Shown one piece after another: positions 1 to 8,187 of a DNA stretch of 64,000 nt. The first letter of the stretch is position 1. The number at the start of each line of letters is the position of its first letter. Where the stretch lies: the NCBI RefSeq assembly GCF_903815225.1, contig NZ_LR813084.1, positions 588,501 to 652,500 on the forward strand, given 5' to 3'. The notes below the pieces were generated by a model, which was not told the DNA's origin, did no database searches, and worked only from the letters and a program-made list of their open reading frames with translations. The stretch is from Delftia tsuruhatensis (GTDB lineage Bacteria; Pseudomonadota; Gammaproteobacteria; Burkholderiales; Burkholderiaceae_C). The position numbers and the translations under genes are program-made.

Positions 1-781
1 GTGCGGCCAGGGCGTTCCAGGACGAGGCCACGAAGCCATTGACGCCCGATTCCTGGGCCGTGGGCACGCCAGGCAGCAGGGCCGAGCGCTTGTCGCCCGT
101 GATGGCCAGCAGGTTCACGGCCTTGGAGTTGATCTGGCCCATGATGGGCGTGAGGATCTCCACGGCCGCGTCGATCTGCTTGCCGCGCAGGGCCGTGACC
201 ACGGCGGGCGTGCCGTTGAAGGGGACGATCTGGGCGTCGATGCCGGCCGTGGTCTTGAACAGCTCGGCGGCCAGGTGCTGGGTGCTGCCGATGGCGATGC
301 TGCCGATGTTGAGCTGGCCGGGGTGGGCCTTGGCCCAGGCCACCAGTTCGCCCAGGTTCCTGAAGCGCGAATCGCTGGCGGTCAGCACGCCGATGTCGAA
401 GTAGCCCAGCGTGGAGATGGGCGTGAAGTCCTTGACCATGTCGAAGGGCAGCTGGCTGAACAGCCCCACCGTGACGGCGCTGCCGTTGGACATGAGGAAC
501 AGCGTATGGCCGTCGGGCGCGGACTTGGCCACGGTATCGGCCGCGACGATGCCTCCGGCGCTGGGCTTGTTGTCGATGATGACGGGCTGGCCCAGCTGGG
601 CGGCCAGCTTCTGGGCGACCACGCGCGAGGTGACGTCGGCCACGCCGCCCGCGCCGAAGGGCACGACGATGCGTATGGGTTTGCCGGACAGGGGCTGTGC
701 CTGCGCGGTGAGGGGGCCCAGGCCGGATGCCAGCAGGGCCGCGCAGGCCAGGGCGGTGCGCGTGAAATGGCGTTTTTTCAT
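1..781 (-). CDS. Bug/TctC-family periplasmic solute receptor (partial)
   Basis: Periplasmic substrate-binding protein of the tripartite tricarboxylate transporter (Bug) family, which captures small carboxylates or similar solutes. The ATG at 779-781 is followed by KKRHFTRTALACAAL and a hydrophobic stretch ending near AQAQP, a typical export signal of about 28 residues. The mature part opens with the Bug hallmark KPIRIVVPFGAGGVADVTSR and later shows IGSTQHLAAELFKTTAGIDA and ALRGKQIDAAVEI. About 260 residues are visible; Bug proteins are usually near 320, so the C-terminus lies outside the window. No membrane partner genes are visible, and many Bug receptors are orphans. Ligand unknown. Confidence 0.9.
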   Translation of the reverse strand, partial: MKKRHFTRTALACAALLASGLGPLTAQAQPLSGKPIRIVVPFGAGGVADVTSRVVAQKLAAQLGQPVIIDNKPSAGGIVAADTVAKSAPDGHTLFLMSNGSAVTVGLFSQLPFDMVKDFTPISTLGYFDIGVLTASDSRFRNLGELVAWAKAHPGQLNIGSIAIGSTQHLAAELFKTTAGIDAQIVPFNGTPAVVTALRGKQIDAAVEILTPIMGQINSKAVNLLAITGDKRSALLPGVPTAQESGVNGFVASSWNALAA

Positions 782-898
782 GATGGGTCTTGTCTCCTGG
801 CCGGGGAGTTTGGCGCAAAAGCGCCAAGGGACCCAGAGCGCCGCTGTTCTGGCTGCTATGCGCTGGCGCGATAGCTGTCTGACAGCGGCCGTGCCGTT

Positions 899-1573
899 TC
901 AGGCGTGCGTGATCCAGCTGCGGTGCTCGTCCGTGTCCAGGTGGTTGAGCGTATTGAAGGTCTGCAGCATCAGCCGCTTGGGGCTGGTCGAGAACTCGGT
1001 CACGGCGCTGTTGCGGATGCGCATGTTCAGCGCGATGGTGACTTCGGGCGAGGTGCCCAGCACATGGCCCACCGCCGTGGAGATGGGGCCGCCACTGCTG
1101 ACCAGCAGCACGTCTTCGTCGGCATGCGCGTGGCGTACCCGCTCCAGCACCTGGCGCACGCCACCCGAGAAATCCTCCCAGCTGGGCATGCCCTGGGGGC
1201 TGATGGTGCCTGCCATCCACTGGGCCAGCGCATCGCACAGCAGGCGGAAATGGTGGCGGTACAGCTCGGGCGTGTCGGGCCTGGGCAGGGGGGCCGGGTG
1301 GATGGCCTGCAGCAGCGCGCCGCTGTCGTATTCGTTCAGCCCTGCTTCCTCGTGCACGGGCAGGTCCAGGCCTCCCAGGCCTTCGCGGATACCGGCCAGA
1401 GTCTGGGCGTGGCGGCGCAGCGTGCCCGTGTAGACCGCATCGAAGCGCAGGCCGCGCTCGCGCCAGTAGGCGCCCAGGCGCTGCGACTGCGCCCTGCCGC
1501 GCTCGCTGAGCTGGTCGTAGTCGTCGGCGCCAAACGAGGCCTGGCCATGGCGCACAAGGTAGAGGGTTCCCAT
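899..1573 (-). CDS. Histidine phosphatase family protein
   Basis: Cytoplasmic phosphatase or mutase of the phosphoglycerate mutase-like fold, 224 residues. The start chosen (ATG at 1573) puts MGTLYLVRHG at the N-terminus, so the phosphate-accepting His is residue 9. An acidic LNEYDSG motif sits near residue 80. The usual second catalytic His (VSHGG) is replaced by VSSGGP at residues 158-163, so the second phosphate-pocket ligand is changed. A longer reading upstream to 1714 lacks family similarity and overlaps the PhzF-like gene. The substrate cannot be read from the sequence. Confidence 0.88.
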   Translation of the reverse strand: MGTLYLVRHGQASFGADDYDQLSERGRAQSQRLGAYWRERGLRFDAVYTGTLRRHAQTLAGIREGLGGLDLPVHEEAGLNEYDSGALLQAIHPAPLPRPDTPELYRHHFRLLCDALAQWMAGTISPQGMPSWEDFSGGVRQVLERVRHAHADEDVLLVSSGGPISTAVGHVLGTSPEVTIALNMRIRNSAVTEFSTSPKRLMLQTFNTLNHLDTDEHRSWITHA

Positions 1574-1655
1574 GGGGCGGATTGTGTCCAGTGCCGCACC
1601 GGCTGTTTGTCCTGCGGGCGACTGGCTGCCGCCTTGGCGACAGGAAGCACCGGGC

Positions 1656-2609
1656 CTACAGCAGCACCTGTCCGCGCACGCATTCGACGACGTGGCCGCC
1701 GACCCACAGCGCACCCTGCGCGTCTTCGCTGAGATGCACCTGCCCGTCGCGGCCCACGCAGCAACCCTGGCTGGCGAGATAGGGCGGGCGCAGCAGGCCC
1801 TCTGCGCGCAGCCACAGGCCCAGGCCGGCGTTGAGGCTGCCGGTCACGGGGTCCTCGGTGACGCCGACGGCGCTGGCGAAACCACGCACTTCGAGTCGGG
1901 GGGCGGCCTCGTCCCGCGCTGCACGCTGGCCCGTGGCGAAGGCCCGCGCCTCGCGGCTGCTGCGGCCGATCAGGGCCGGGGCATCCGCCGTGTCTTCGTA
2001 CAGCGCGCAGGCGCCGACCTTGGCGTTCAGTGCCTTGAGCCGCGCATGGTCGGGCTCCAGGGCCAGCAACAGGTCCGGATCCTCCAGCAGCACGCCCATC
2101 CAGCGCGGGCCGTTGTCCAGCCAGGCGGCGTTCAGGACCTGGTCCGGCGCCACACCCAGTGCCCGGACCACCTCCGCCAGCAGGCCGGGTTCGACGGCGG
2201 TGATGGCGGTGGGCGGGGCCTCGAAGGCCAGGCGGTCGTCCTGGCGTGCGATGGCGATCAGCCCTTTGGCGCACTCCTGCACGATGCGGCCCGGCTGCCG
2301 TGGCACGCCGCCATGGGCCAGCCAGGCATGGCAGCTGCCCAGGGTGGGATGGCCCGCGAAGGGCAGCTCGCCGCCCGGCGTGAAGATGCGCACGCGGTAG
2401 TCGGCGCCTGCGGCCCGGCCCGCCTCGGTGGGCGGCAGCAGGAAGGTGGTTTCCGACAGGTTGGTCCAGGCCGCGAAGGACTGCATCCGCGCATCGTCCA
2501 GGCTGGTGGCGTCGAGCACCACGGCCAGCGGATTGCCGAGATAGGGCCGGGCCGTGAACACGTCCACGGTCATGAAGGGGCGCTGGCGGGGAGCGGTGGT
2601 GGAGGTCAT
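1656..2609 (-). CDS. PhzF-family isomerase/epimerase-like protein
   Basis: Member of the PhzF superfamily (diaminopimelate-epimerase fold), 317 residues from ATG 2609; an in-frame ATG at 2573 (MTVDVFTARPYLGNP) is an equally possible start because neither has a clear ribosome binding site. Visible family marks are TVDVFTARPYLGNPLAVV near residues 14-31, NLSETTF with the presumed catalytic Glu at about residue 53, FTPGGELPFAGHPTLG around 95, and VTEDPVTGSLNAGLG near 245. Family members isomerise small amino- or hydroxy-acid-like compounds; the substrate here is unknown. It lies downstream of an aminotransferase but a terminator separates them, so it is probably transcribed on its own. Confidence 0.88.
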   Translation of the reverse strand: MTSTTAPRQRPFMTVDVFTARPYLGNPLAVVLDATSLDDARMQSFAAWTNLSETTFLLPPTEAGRAAGADYRVRIFTPGGELPFAGHPTLGSCHAWLAHGGVPRQPGRIVQECAKGLIAIARQDDRLAFEAPPTAITAVEPGLLAEVVRALGVAPDQVLNAAWLDNGPRWMGVLLEDPDLLLALEPDHARLKALNAKVGACALYEDTADAPALIGRSSREARAFATGQRAARDEAAPRLEVRGFASAVGVTEDPVTGSLNAGLGLWLRAEGLLRPPYLASQGCCVGRDGQVHLSEDAQGALWVGGHVVECVRGQVLL

Positions 2610-2637
2610 GGCAACGCAAGGAGGTGCAGGAGGGATG

Positions 2638-2663
2638 AAAAAAGCCGGCGCAAGGCCGGCTTT
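2638..2663 (-). terminator. Rho-independent terminator of the aminotransferase gene
   Basis: Perfect inverted repeat AAAGCCGGC / GCCGGCTTT with a 5-base loop (2641-2663), followed on the minus strand by a run of T (2638-2643 read in reverse). It lies just beyond the stop codon of the minus-strand aminotransferase at 2687 and before the PhzF-like start. Confidence 0.85.
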
Positions 2664-2686
2664 CAGGCAAGGCGGCCGGGGCCGTG

Positions 2687-3871
2687 TCAAGCCGGGAGCT
2701 GGCTGCGGATGGCGTCTGCCAGGGCGGCTATGCCCTTGTCGATCTGCTCGGCCGACACCGTCACATAGGACAGGCGCAGCGTGTTGGCCTGGGCGTCGCC
2801 CGCATAGAACGGCGCGCCCGGCACGAAGGCCATGCCGCGCTCCACGGCCGCGGGCAGCAGCTTTTGCGCATCCATGCCCTGGGGCAGGCGCACCCACAGG
2901 AACATGCCGCCGACGGGGCGCGTCCATTGCACGTCCAGGCCGGACATCTCGCGGTCCAGCGCGGCCAGCATCGCATCGCGCTGCTGCCTGTACATGGCGC
3001 GGATGGTGGGCACATGGCGGTCCAGGAAGCCGTCCTTGATGACCTCGGAGACCACGCGCTGGTTGAAGCCCGGCGTGTGCAGGTCGGCGGCCTGCTTGGC
3101 CTGCAGCAGCTTGTTGTAGACGGCCTTGGGCGCCACGAGGAAACCGATGCGCAGGCCCGGGGCCAGCACCTTGGAGAAGGAGCCCAGGTAGATCACGCCA
3201 TCGGGATTGCGCGCGGCCAGCGGCAGCGGGGGCGCCTGCTCGAACCACAGGTCACCGTAGGGGTTGTCCTCGATCAGGGGGATGTCCAGCTCGCGGGCCT
3301 TGTCCGACAGGGCCTGGCGGCGCGCCTCGTCCATGGTGCGGCCGGTGGGATTCTGGAAGTTGGGCAGCACGTAGGCCAGGCGGGCCTTGTCGGCGCCGCT
3401 GCCGACCTTGGCGACGAAGTCCTCGATGACGATGCCGCTGTCATCGCTGTCCACGCCAACGGGCACGGGCTCCTGCGGGGCGAAGGCCTGCAGCGCGCCC
3501 AGGTAGGTGGGCTTTTCGACCAGCATGCGGCTGCCGCGGTCCAGGAACACCTTGCCGATCAGGTCCAGCGCCTGCTGCGAGCCCGTGGTGATCAGTACCT
3601 GGTCGGGGTCCACCTCCCAGGGCAGGAAGTCGGCGACCGCCTGGCGCAGCGGCGCAAAGCCTTCGCTGGTCGCGTATTGCAGGGCTGAGGCGCCATCGCG
3701 TTGCATCACGGTCTGGCAGGCCTCGGTGAAGGCGTCCAGCGGGAACGCCTTGGGCGAAGGCAGTCCGCCGGCCATGCTGATGATGCCGGGGCGGTCGGTG
3801 AGCTTGAGGATTTCGCGGATGGCGGAGGGGTTCATCTTGGCAGCACGGTCTGCCAGCGTCCAGGTCGTCAT
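2687..3871 (-). CDS. PLP-dependent aminotransferase, class I/II (2-aminoadipate/MocR-like subgroup)
   Basis: Cytoplasmic fold-type I aminotransferase, 394 residues from ATG 3871. It shows ISMAGGLPSPKAFP near residues 31-44, the cofactor residues NFQNPTGR (Asn174), IEDNPYGDLWF (Asp202, Tyr205) and the Schiff-base lysine in YLGSFSKVLAPGLR (Lys234). This layout matches the LysN/ARO8-type branch that transaminates 2-aminoadipate, aromatic or branched-chain amino acids; the exact substrate is not decidable. There is no HTH domain, unlike the regulator at 4915. The terminator at 2638-2663 follows it. Confidence 0.9.
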   Translation of the reverse strand: MTTWTLADRAAKMNPSAIREILKLTDRPGIISMAGGLPSPKAFPLDAFTEACQTVMQRDGASALQYATSEGFAPLRQAVADFLPWEVDPDQVLITTGSQQALDLIGKVFLDRGSRMLVEKPTYLGALQAFAPQEPVPVGVDSDDSGIVIEDFVAKVGSGADKARLAYVLPNFQNPTGRTMDEARRQALSDKARELDIPLIEDNPYGDLWFEQAPPLPLAARNPDGVIYLGSFSKVLAPGLRIGFLVAPKAVYNKLLQAKQAADLHTPGFNQRVVSEVIKDGFLDRHVPTIRAMYRQQRDAMLAALDREMSGLDVQWTRPVGGMFLWVRLPQGMDAQKLLPAAVERGMAFVPGAPFYAGDAQANTLRLSYVTVSAEQIDKGIAALADAIRSQLPA

Positions 3872-4119
3872 ATGAAAAGCAGTCTAGGTCCTTGCGGTGC
3901 CCGCCATGCGGGCGGGCTGGTATGGGTTGCCATGCCGTCGTGGGGCACGGGCCGGCCGCATGTGAAGAGCGGATATCGGATACGGCTTTCGCTCTTGCGC
4001 CGGCAATGAGGGTATTTTGTCGCGGCCGTGAAGGGTGTGCGCTCCCTCCCTTCAATAGCTGGGCAGGCCAGTACGGCCTTTGCCCGGGCGGCCCGTGCCG
4101 GAGCGTGGTTGGCGGACCC

Positions 4120-4719
4120 TCATGCGGCCACCATCCACAGCGCCGTCAGCGCCAGCAGCGCCGCCATGGCGCGGTTGAACCACAGCAGCCTGCGCCCCTG
4201 GGCCAGCCAGTGGCGCAGCAGCGCGCCGACGCAGGCGTACAGCAGGTTGCTGAAGAAGGCGTAGGCGGCCATGACCGGCAGCACCACGGACAGGCGCGCC
4301 GACAGGTCCTCGCGACCCGCGATCCAGCCGGCCACGATGGCCAGGGCCAGCAGCCAGGCCTTGATGTTCACGAATTGCAGACCCACGCCCTGCCAGAAGC
4401 CGACCTGCAACGGCTGATCACCGGCCGTGGCCATGCGTGCGCTGCTGGCGAGGCGCCAGGCCATCCACAGCAGATAGGCGATGCCGGCGGCCTTGATCAG
4501 CCACAGCAGCACGGGCGCGGCCAGCACGGCGGCGCCGATGCCGACCGTGCTCAGCGCCAGCAGCACGCACCATCCCACGGGCACGGCCATGACGAAGCGC
4601 ATGGCGGGGCGCAGCCCGTGGTTGGCGGCCAGGGCCGTGGACAGCGTGGTGTTGGGCCCGGGGCTGAAGCTCATGGAAGCGGCCAGCAGCAGCAAGGCGG
4701 TGAGTTCGGACGGTGGCAT
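4120..4719 (-). CDS. LysE/RhtB-family amino acid exporter
   Basis: Inner membrane exporter of the LysE superfamily, 199 residues from ATG 4719, close to the usual size of about 205. The N-terminus MPPSELTALLLL leads into the family motif SFSPGPNTTLSTALAANHG, followed by hydrophobic segments VLLALSTVGIGAAVL, WLIKAAGIAYLLWMAWR and AWLLALAIVAGWIAG. An in-frame ATG at 4746 would add nine residues and one at 4824 more; neither has a better ribosome site. It is divergent from the MocR-type regulator at 4915 across a region with TACAGT repeats, a common regulator-exporter arrangement, so that protein probably controls it. Confidence 0.9.
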   Translation of the reverse strand: MPPSELTALLLLAASMSFSPGPNTTLSTALAANHGLRPAMRFVMAVPVGWCVLLALSTVGIGAAVLAAPVLLWLIKAAGIAYLLWMAWRLASSARMATAGDQPLQVGFWQGVGLQFVNIKAWLLALAIVAGWIAGREDLSARLSVVLPVMAAYAFFSNLLYACVGALLRHWLAQGRRLLWFNRAMAALLALTALWMVAA

Positions 4720-4827
4720 GAGGCGGCGGGCCCCGAAGGTCTCCATGCAGGCGGGAAGGGCTGTTGGGGAAAAGATGCTCAGTGTGCCTTTTCCACAGCA
4801 CGAATCCTGCCAATATAGGTGCAAGAC

Positions 4828-4894
4828 CTGTACAGTACCAATACAGTTGAACCCTCAATTTCATGTTCTGTAGCGGTGCCTATCCCGATACAGT
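4828..4894. promoter_or_regulatory. Candidate operator: repeated TACAGT sites between lysE-like and mocR-like genes
   Basis: TACAGT occurs three times in the same orientation at 4831-4836, 4842-4847 and 4889-4894. The first lies in a CTGTACAG palindrome (4828-4835), and an inverted CTGTA lies at 4868-4872. MocR/PdxR-type GntR regulators usually bind direct repeats beside their divergently transcribed target, so this is the likely binding region for the product of the gene at 4915. The promoters themselves were not resolved. Confidence 0.6.
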
Positions 4895-4914
4895 GACTTT
4901 TTGGTGACCCTCCC

Positions 4915-6360
4915 ATGCCTGTCCCCCTTTCGCGGCTGGCCCCGCAGAACCTGAGCACCCAGCTGGCCGAGCGCCTGGGCGAGCGCATCCGCATGCGGCT
5001 GCTGCCTGCCGGGGCCCGCCTGCCTTCGGTGCGCGAATGCGCGCGTCAGCAGGGCGTGAGCACGCACACGGTGGTGGCTGCCTATGACCTGCTGCAGGCC
5101 CAGGGCCTGGTCGAGGCGCGGCCGCAAAGCGGCTTTTTCGTGCGCGACTTCGTGCAGGATGCGGCGCTGCTGCAGCCCGAGCAGGCGCGTGCCGCCGAGG
5201 AGCCGGCCGGGGTTCCGCAGGGCACGCGCATCAATGCCTCGATGCTGGTGCGCGGCATGTTCCACCAGAGCGTGGGCGGCAAGCCCCAGCCGGGCGCGGG
5301 CGTGCTGCCGGCCGAATGGCTGGAGGCCGGGTTTCTGGCGGCTGCCATGCGCCGGGTCTGTTCGGGCAAATCGCTGTACGACACCTGCGTGCGCTACGGC
5401 GATCCGCTGGGCGACATCAGCCTGCGCGAGGCGCTGTCGCGGCGCCTGGCACGGCTGGGGATCGCCGCCGCGCCGCAGCACATCATCACCACCATGGGCG
5501 CAACGCATGCGCTGGACGTGATCAGCCGCGCCCTGCTGCAGCCCGGCGACCCGGTGATGATCGAGGAGCCGGGATGGGCCGTGGAGTACGCACGCCTGGC
5601 ATCGCTGGGCATGCGCGTGCTGCCCGTGCCGCGTGGCCCCGACGGGCCCGATCTGGCCGTGATGCAGCGCTACTGCGAAAGCTGCGCGCCCAAGCTCTAC
5701 GTGAGCGTGAGCGTGCTGCACAACCCCACGGGCTACAGCCTGTCGCCGGCCAGTGCGCACGAGGTGCTGCAGCTGGCGCGGCGCTTCGGCTTCTATGTGG
5801 TCGAGGACGACACCTATGGCGAGATCGCGCCCGACCACGCGGCGCGCGTGACCGTGCTGGACCGGCTCAGCCACAGCATCTACGTGAGCGGCTTCGCCAA
5901 GTTGCTGGCGCCCAACTGGCGCGTGGGCTACCTGGCGCCCCCACCCGCTCTGGTGGAGCGGCTGGTGGACACCAAGCTGCTGTCCACGCTGACCACGCCG
6001 TCATTGATGGAACGGGCGCTGGCCCACTGCATGGACCAGGGCCAGTTGCGCCGCCACGCCGAACGCCTGCGCCAGCACCTGGCCCAGGCGCGCACGCGCA
6101 GCGTGGCGCTGGCCCGGCAGGCCGGTGCCCGCTTCGCGGCCGAGCCGGCCGGCATGTTCGGCTGGGTGGACACGGGCGTGGACACCGAAACCCTGGCCCA
6201 GCGCCTGCTGGACGCAGGCTACTTCATCGCCCCCGGCTCCATGTTCCACGCCGGCCGCCAGCCCAGCACCTGCATGCGCATCAACTTCGCCACCACGCAG
6301 GAACCCGCCTTCTGGCGCATCTTCGAACGCGAAGTCCAGGCCCTGCGCGGCAGCGCATAG
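4915..6360 (+). CDS. MocR/PdxR-type transcriptional regulator (GntR HTH + aminotransferase domain)
   Basis: DNA-binding regulator of 481 residues joining an N-terminal winged helix-turn-helix of GntR type (about residues 10-78: LAERLGERIRMRLLPAGARLPSVREC, then QGVSTHTVVAAYDLLQAQGLV) to a fold-type I aminotransferase domain that binds PLP as a sensor. Cofactor residues are visible: HNPTGY (Asn270), VEDDTYGEI (Asp298/Asp299, Tyr301) and GFAKLLAPNWRVG (Lys329). It faces the LysE-type exporter, its most likely target, perhaps together with vitamin B6 or amino acid genes elsewhere. No good ribosome site precedes the ATG, and the region between the two genes contains repeated TACAGT motifs. Confidence 0.92.
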   Translation: MPVPLSRLAPQNLSTQLAERLGERIRMRLLPAGARLPSVRECARQQGVSTHTVVAAYDLLQAQGLVEARPQSGFFVRDFVQDAALLQPEQARAAEEPAGVPQGTRINASMLVRGMFHQSVGGKPQPGAGVLPAEWLEAGFLAAAMRRVCSGKSLYDTCVRYGDPLGDISLREALSRRLARLGIAAAPQHIITTMGATHALDVISRALLQPGDPVMIEEPGWAVEYARLASLGMRVLPVPRGPDGPDLAVMQRYCESCAPKLYVSVSVLHNPTGYSLSPASAHEVLQLARRFGFYVVEDDTYGEIAPDHAARVTVLDRLSHSIYVSGFAKLLAPNWRVGYLAPPPALVERLVDTKLLSTLTTPSLMERALAHCMDQGQLRRHAERLRQHLAQARTRSVALARQAGARFAAEPAGMFGWVDTGVDTETLAQRLLDAGYFIAPGSMFHAGRQPSTCMRINFATTQEPAFWRIFEREVQALRGSA

Positions 6361-6448
6361 AAAAGGGAATGGGAGAGGAAGAAGGAAGGGAAGGGGACTG
6401 AAGCAGCATCGACCCGCGAGCGCTGATCAGATGTGCAGCGCCAAAAAC

Positions 6449-6577
6449 CGGCGCGCCCCAAAGCGAGGGACACCGAGCAAGGGCCTACGCCGGCCGCGCC
6501 GCCCCGCCGCGAGGGTGTCGTCCCCCTCCCCCGCGCAGCGGGTAGAGAGGGGGAAGGCGCGTCAGCGCCTCAGGGGG
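6449..6577. repeat. Dispersed hairpin repeat, copy 1 (long form)
   Basis: Copy of a repeat found three times in the window. Shared blocks are GGCGCG near the left end, CACCGAGCAAGGGCC, GCGAGGG, GTCCCCCTCCC, AGAGGGGGAAG and GGCGCGTCAGCGCCTCAGGGGG. It can fold into two hairpins (CCCCCTC..GAGGGGG and GGCGC..GCGCC). It lies between convergent genes and ends 10 bases before the fliA stop codon, so it may end transcription there. Confidence 0.8.
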
Positions 6578-6586
6578 TGCCTCCAG

Positions 6587-7300
6587 TCAATGCGCCCGCA
6601 TCTTCGTGCGCAAGCGCGCGATCGCCTGGCTGTGCAGCTGGCAGACGCGCGACTCGGTCACGCCCAGCACGGCGGCGATTTCCTTGAGGTTCATGTCATG
6701 TTCGTAGTACATGCCCATGATGTACTGCTCGCGCTCGGGCAGGGCCTTGATGGCCTCCACCAGGGCCACGCGCAGGCGGTGGTCGCGCAGCAGTGCGAAG
6801 GGGTCGGCGCCGTTGTCGGCCACGTGGCGCTCGAGGAAGTCCTCGCCTTCGTCGCCGCCCGACATGTCCTCCAGGTACACCAGCTGGGTGCCACGCACCT
6901 TGCCCAGCAGCGACTGGTAGTCATCCAGGTCCATGCCCAGTTCGTCGGCGATCTCCGACTCCATGGGCGTGCGGCCCAGGCGCTGCTCCAGCCGGTGCAG
7001 CGCGTGCTCTATGTCCTTCTGGCTCTTGCGCGAGCTGCGGCTCATCCAGTCGCCGTCGCGCAGCTCATCGAGCATGGCGCCGCGGATGCGCTGGCTGGCA
7101 AAGGTCTCGAATTGCACGCCCTGCTCGCTCTCGAAGCGGGACAGGGCCTCGGCCAGGCCGATCATTCCGACCTGTATCAGATCGTCCAGCTCCACATTGG
7201 GCGGCAGCTTGGCGATCATGTGCAGCGCGATCCGGCGTACCAGGGGCACGTGCCGGCGTATCAGCGCATCGCGGTCGAGTTGGCCTTTGGCGGTGTACAT
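6587..7300 (-). CDS. fliA: Flagellar sigma factor FliA (sigma-28)
   Basis: RNA polymerase sigma factor for late flagellar and chemotaxis promoters, 237 residues. From ATG 7300 the order is region 2 (HVPLVRRIALHM, LDDLIQVGMIGLAEALSRFE, FETFASQRIRGAMLDELR), region 3 (RTPMESEIADELGMD) and region 4 (ALPEREQYIMGMYYEHDMNLKEIAAVLGVTESRVCQLHSQA). It is the last gene of the flhB-flhA-flhF-flhG-like-fliA run, with 5 bases between it and the preceding stop. Its targets in this window are the TCAAGTTT-N11-GCCGAAAA-like boxes at fliC1-3, fliD, fliS, flgM and motA; FlgM is encoded at 41520. Confidence 0.97.
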   Translation of the reverse strand: MYTAKGQLDRDALIRRHVPLVRRIALHMIAKLPPNVELDDLIQVGMIGLAEALSRFESEQGVQFETFASQRIRGAMLDELRDGDWMSRSSRKSQKDIEHALHRLEQRLGRTPMESEIADELGMDLDDYQSLLGKVRGTQLVYLEDMSGGDEGEDFLERHVADNGADPFALLRDHRLRVALVEAIKALPEREQYIMGMYYEHDMNLKEIAAVLGVTESRVCQLHSQAIARLRTKMRAH

Positions 7301-7305
7301 GGCAG

Positions 7306-8187
7306 TCAGTGGCTCCAGGCATGGGATGCAGGCAGCGGCGCATAGCCGGCGGCCAGATCCTGGCCGCCATGGGGCAGCACGCTGCCTGCATGGTTGAGCA
7401 GCTGCAGCGCCAGGCGCTGCAGGTCCGGTGCATGGTGCAGGCGCACGGGCAGCAGCCCGGGCGTGTGGCCCAGATGGCGCCGTGCGCATTGCAGCAGCGC
7501 ATCGATCTGGGATTGGCGCCGCTGCGCATCTTCGGCCTGGCTGCGCGCGCCGGTTTGTCCTCTGCGCCAATCGTAGCGGGCCACTTCCGCCTCGGCGGGC
7601 GCGGGCAGCAGCGGCGCCAGCAGGCAGCGCAATCCGGCATGCAGCGCCAGCTGCTTGAGCTGGCGGTAGCAGCCCAGCACGCGGGGGCCTTGCTCGGGAA
7701 GCACCATCAGCGGGTGCACGGGCTGGCCTGCCAGATTGGCGGCCAGGGTGTCGGCATCGGCATACAGCATGACGATGGCGTAGCCGCGCACATGGCGCTG
7801 CAGCCATTGCATGGGCGCCATGCCGGCCTGCCGCGCCTGCTGGGGCAGCAGCTCCAGTCCCAGGCGGGCCGGCAGCACGGCCACCGAGTGGCCGTGGGGC
7901 TCGGGGTGCAGGCCGGTGCGGGCCTGCCATGCGCTTTGCTGGAGCAACTGGGTCAGGCCCGGTGCGTCCGGCGCCTCGCCCTGGCCGGCATCGAGTACCA
8001 GCACGGGCAGGCCCAGGCGCTGCAGGCTGGCGCAGACCGGCCACAGCAGGGCCTGCTCGGCCTGGCCTTCGGCGTCCGAGGCCGCATCACGCAGCATGGC
8101 CAGCACGCGCAGGCCCGACGGCGCGGAGGCGCCGGGCCGGCCGTGCAGGCCCTGGCCCTGGTGCAACTGGGGAAAGGTCTCAAGCAT
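7306..8187 (-). CDS. FlhG/MinD-like protein lacking a P-loop (degenerate FlhG)
   Basis: 293 residues from ATG 8187, overlapping the flhF stop by 8 bases. Position between flhF and fliA is where flhG (fleN) normally sits; FlhG is a MinD-type ATPase that limits flagellar number. Remnants of the fold can be seen: LRVLAMLRDA at the place of the first strand, LQRLGLPVLVLDAG resembling the MinD second strand with its Asp, YAIVMLYADAD, and PLMVLPEQGPRVLGCYRQLKQLALHAGLRCLLAP resembling the later strand-helix unit. The GKGGVGKT Walker A motif is absent: the expected place reads RDAASDAEGQAEQ. It therefore probably does not bind ATP in the usual way. Assignment rests on context plus faint fold similarity. 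Confidence 0.7.
   Translation of the reverse strand: MLETFPQLHQGQGLHGRPGASAPSGLRVLAMLRDAASDAEGQAEQALLWPVCASLQRLGLPVLVLDAGQGEAPDAPGLTQLLQQSAWQARTGLHPEPHGHSVAVLPARLGLELLPQQARQAGMAPMQWLQRHVRGYAIVMLYADADTLAANLAGQPVHPLMVLPEQGPRVLGCYRQLKQLALHAGLRCLLAPLLPAPAEAEVARYDWRRGQTGARSQAEDAQRRQSQIDALLQCARRHLGHTPGLLPVRLHHAPDLQRLALQLLNHAGSVLPHGGQDLAAGYAPLPASHAWSH

Noticed and set aside
873..893. Palindrome GCTGTC-T-GACAGC after the phosphatase gene
   Set aside because: Short, no T-run, no second copy seen; not enough to call a terminator or operator.
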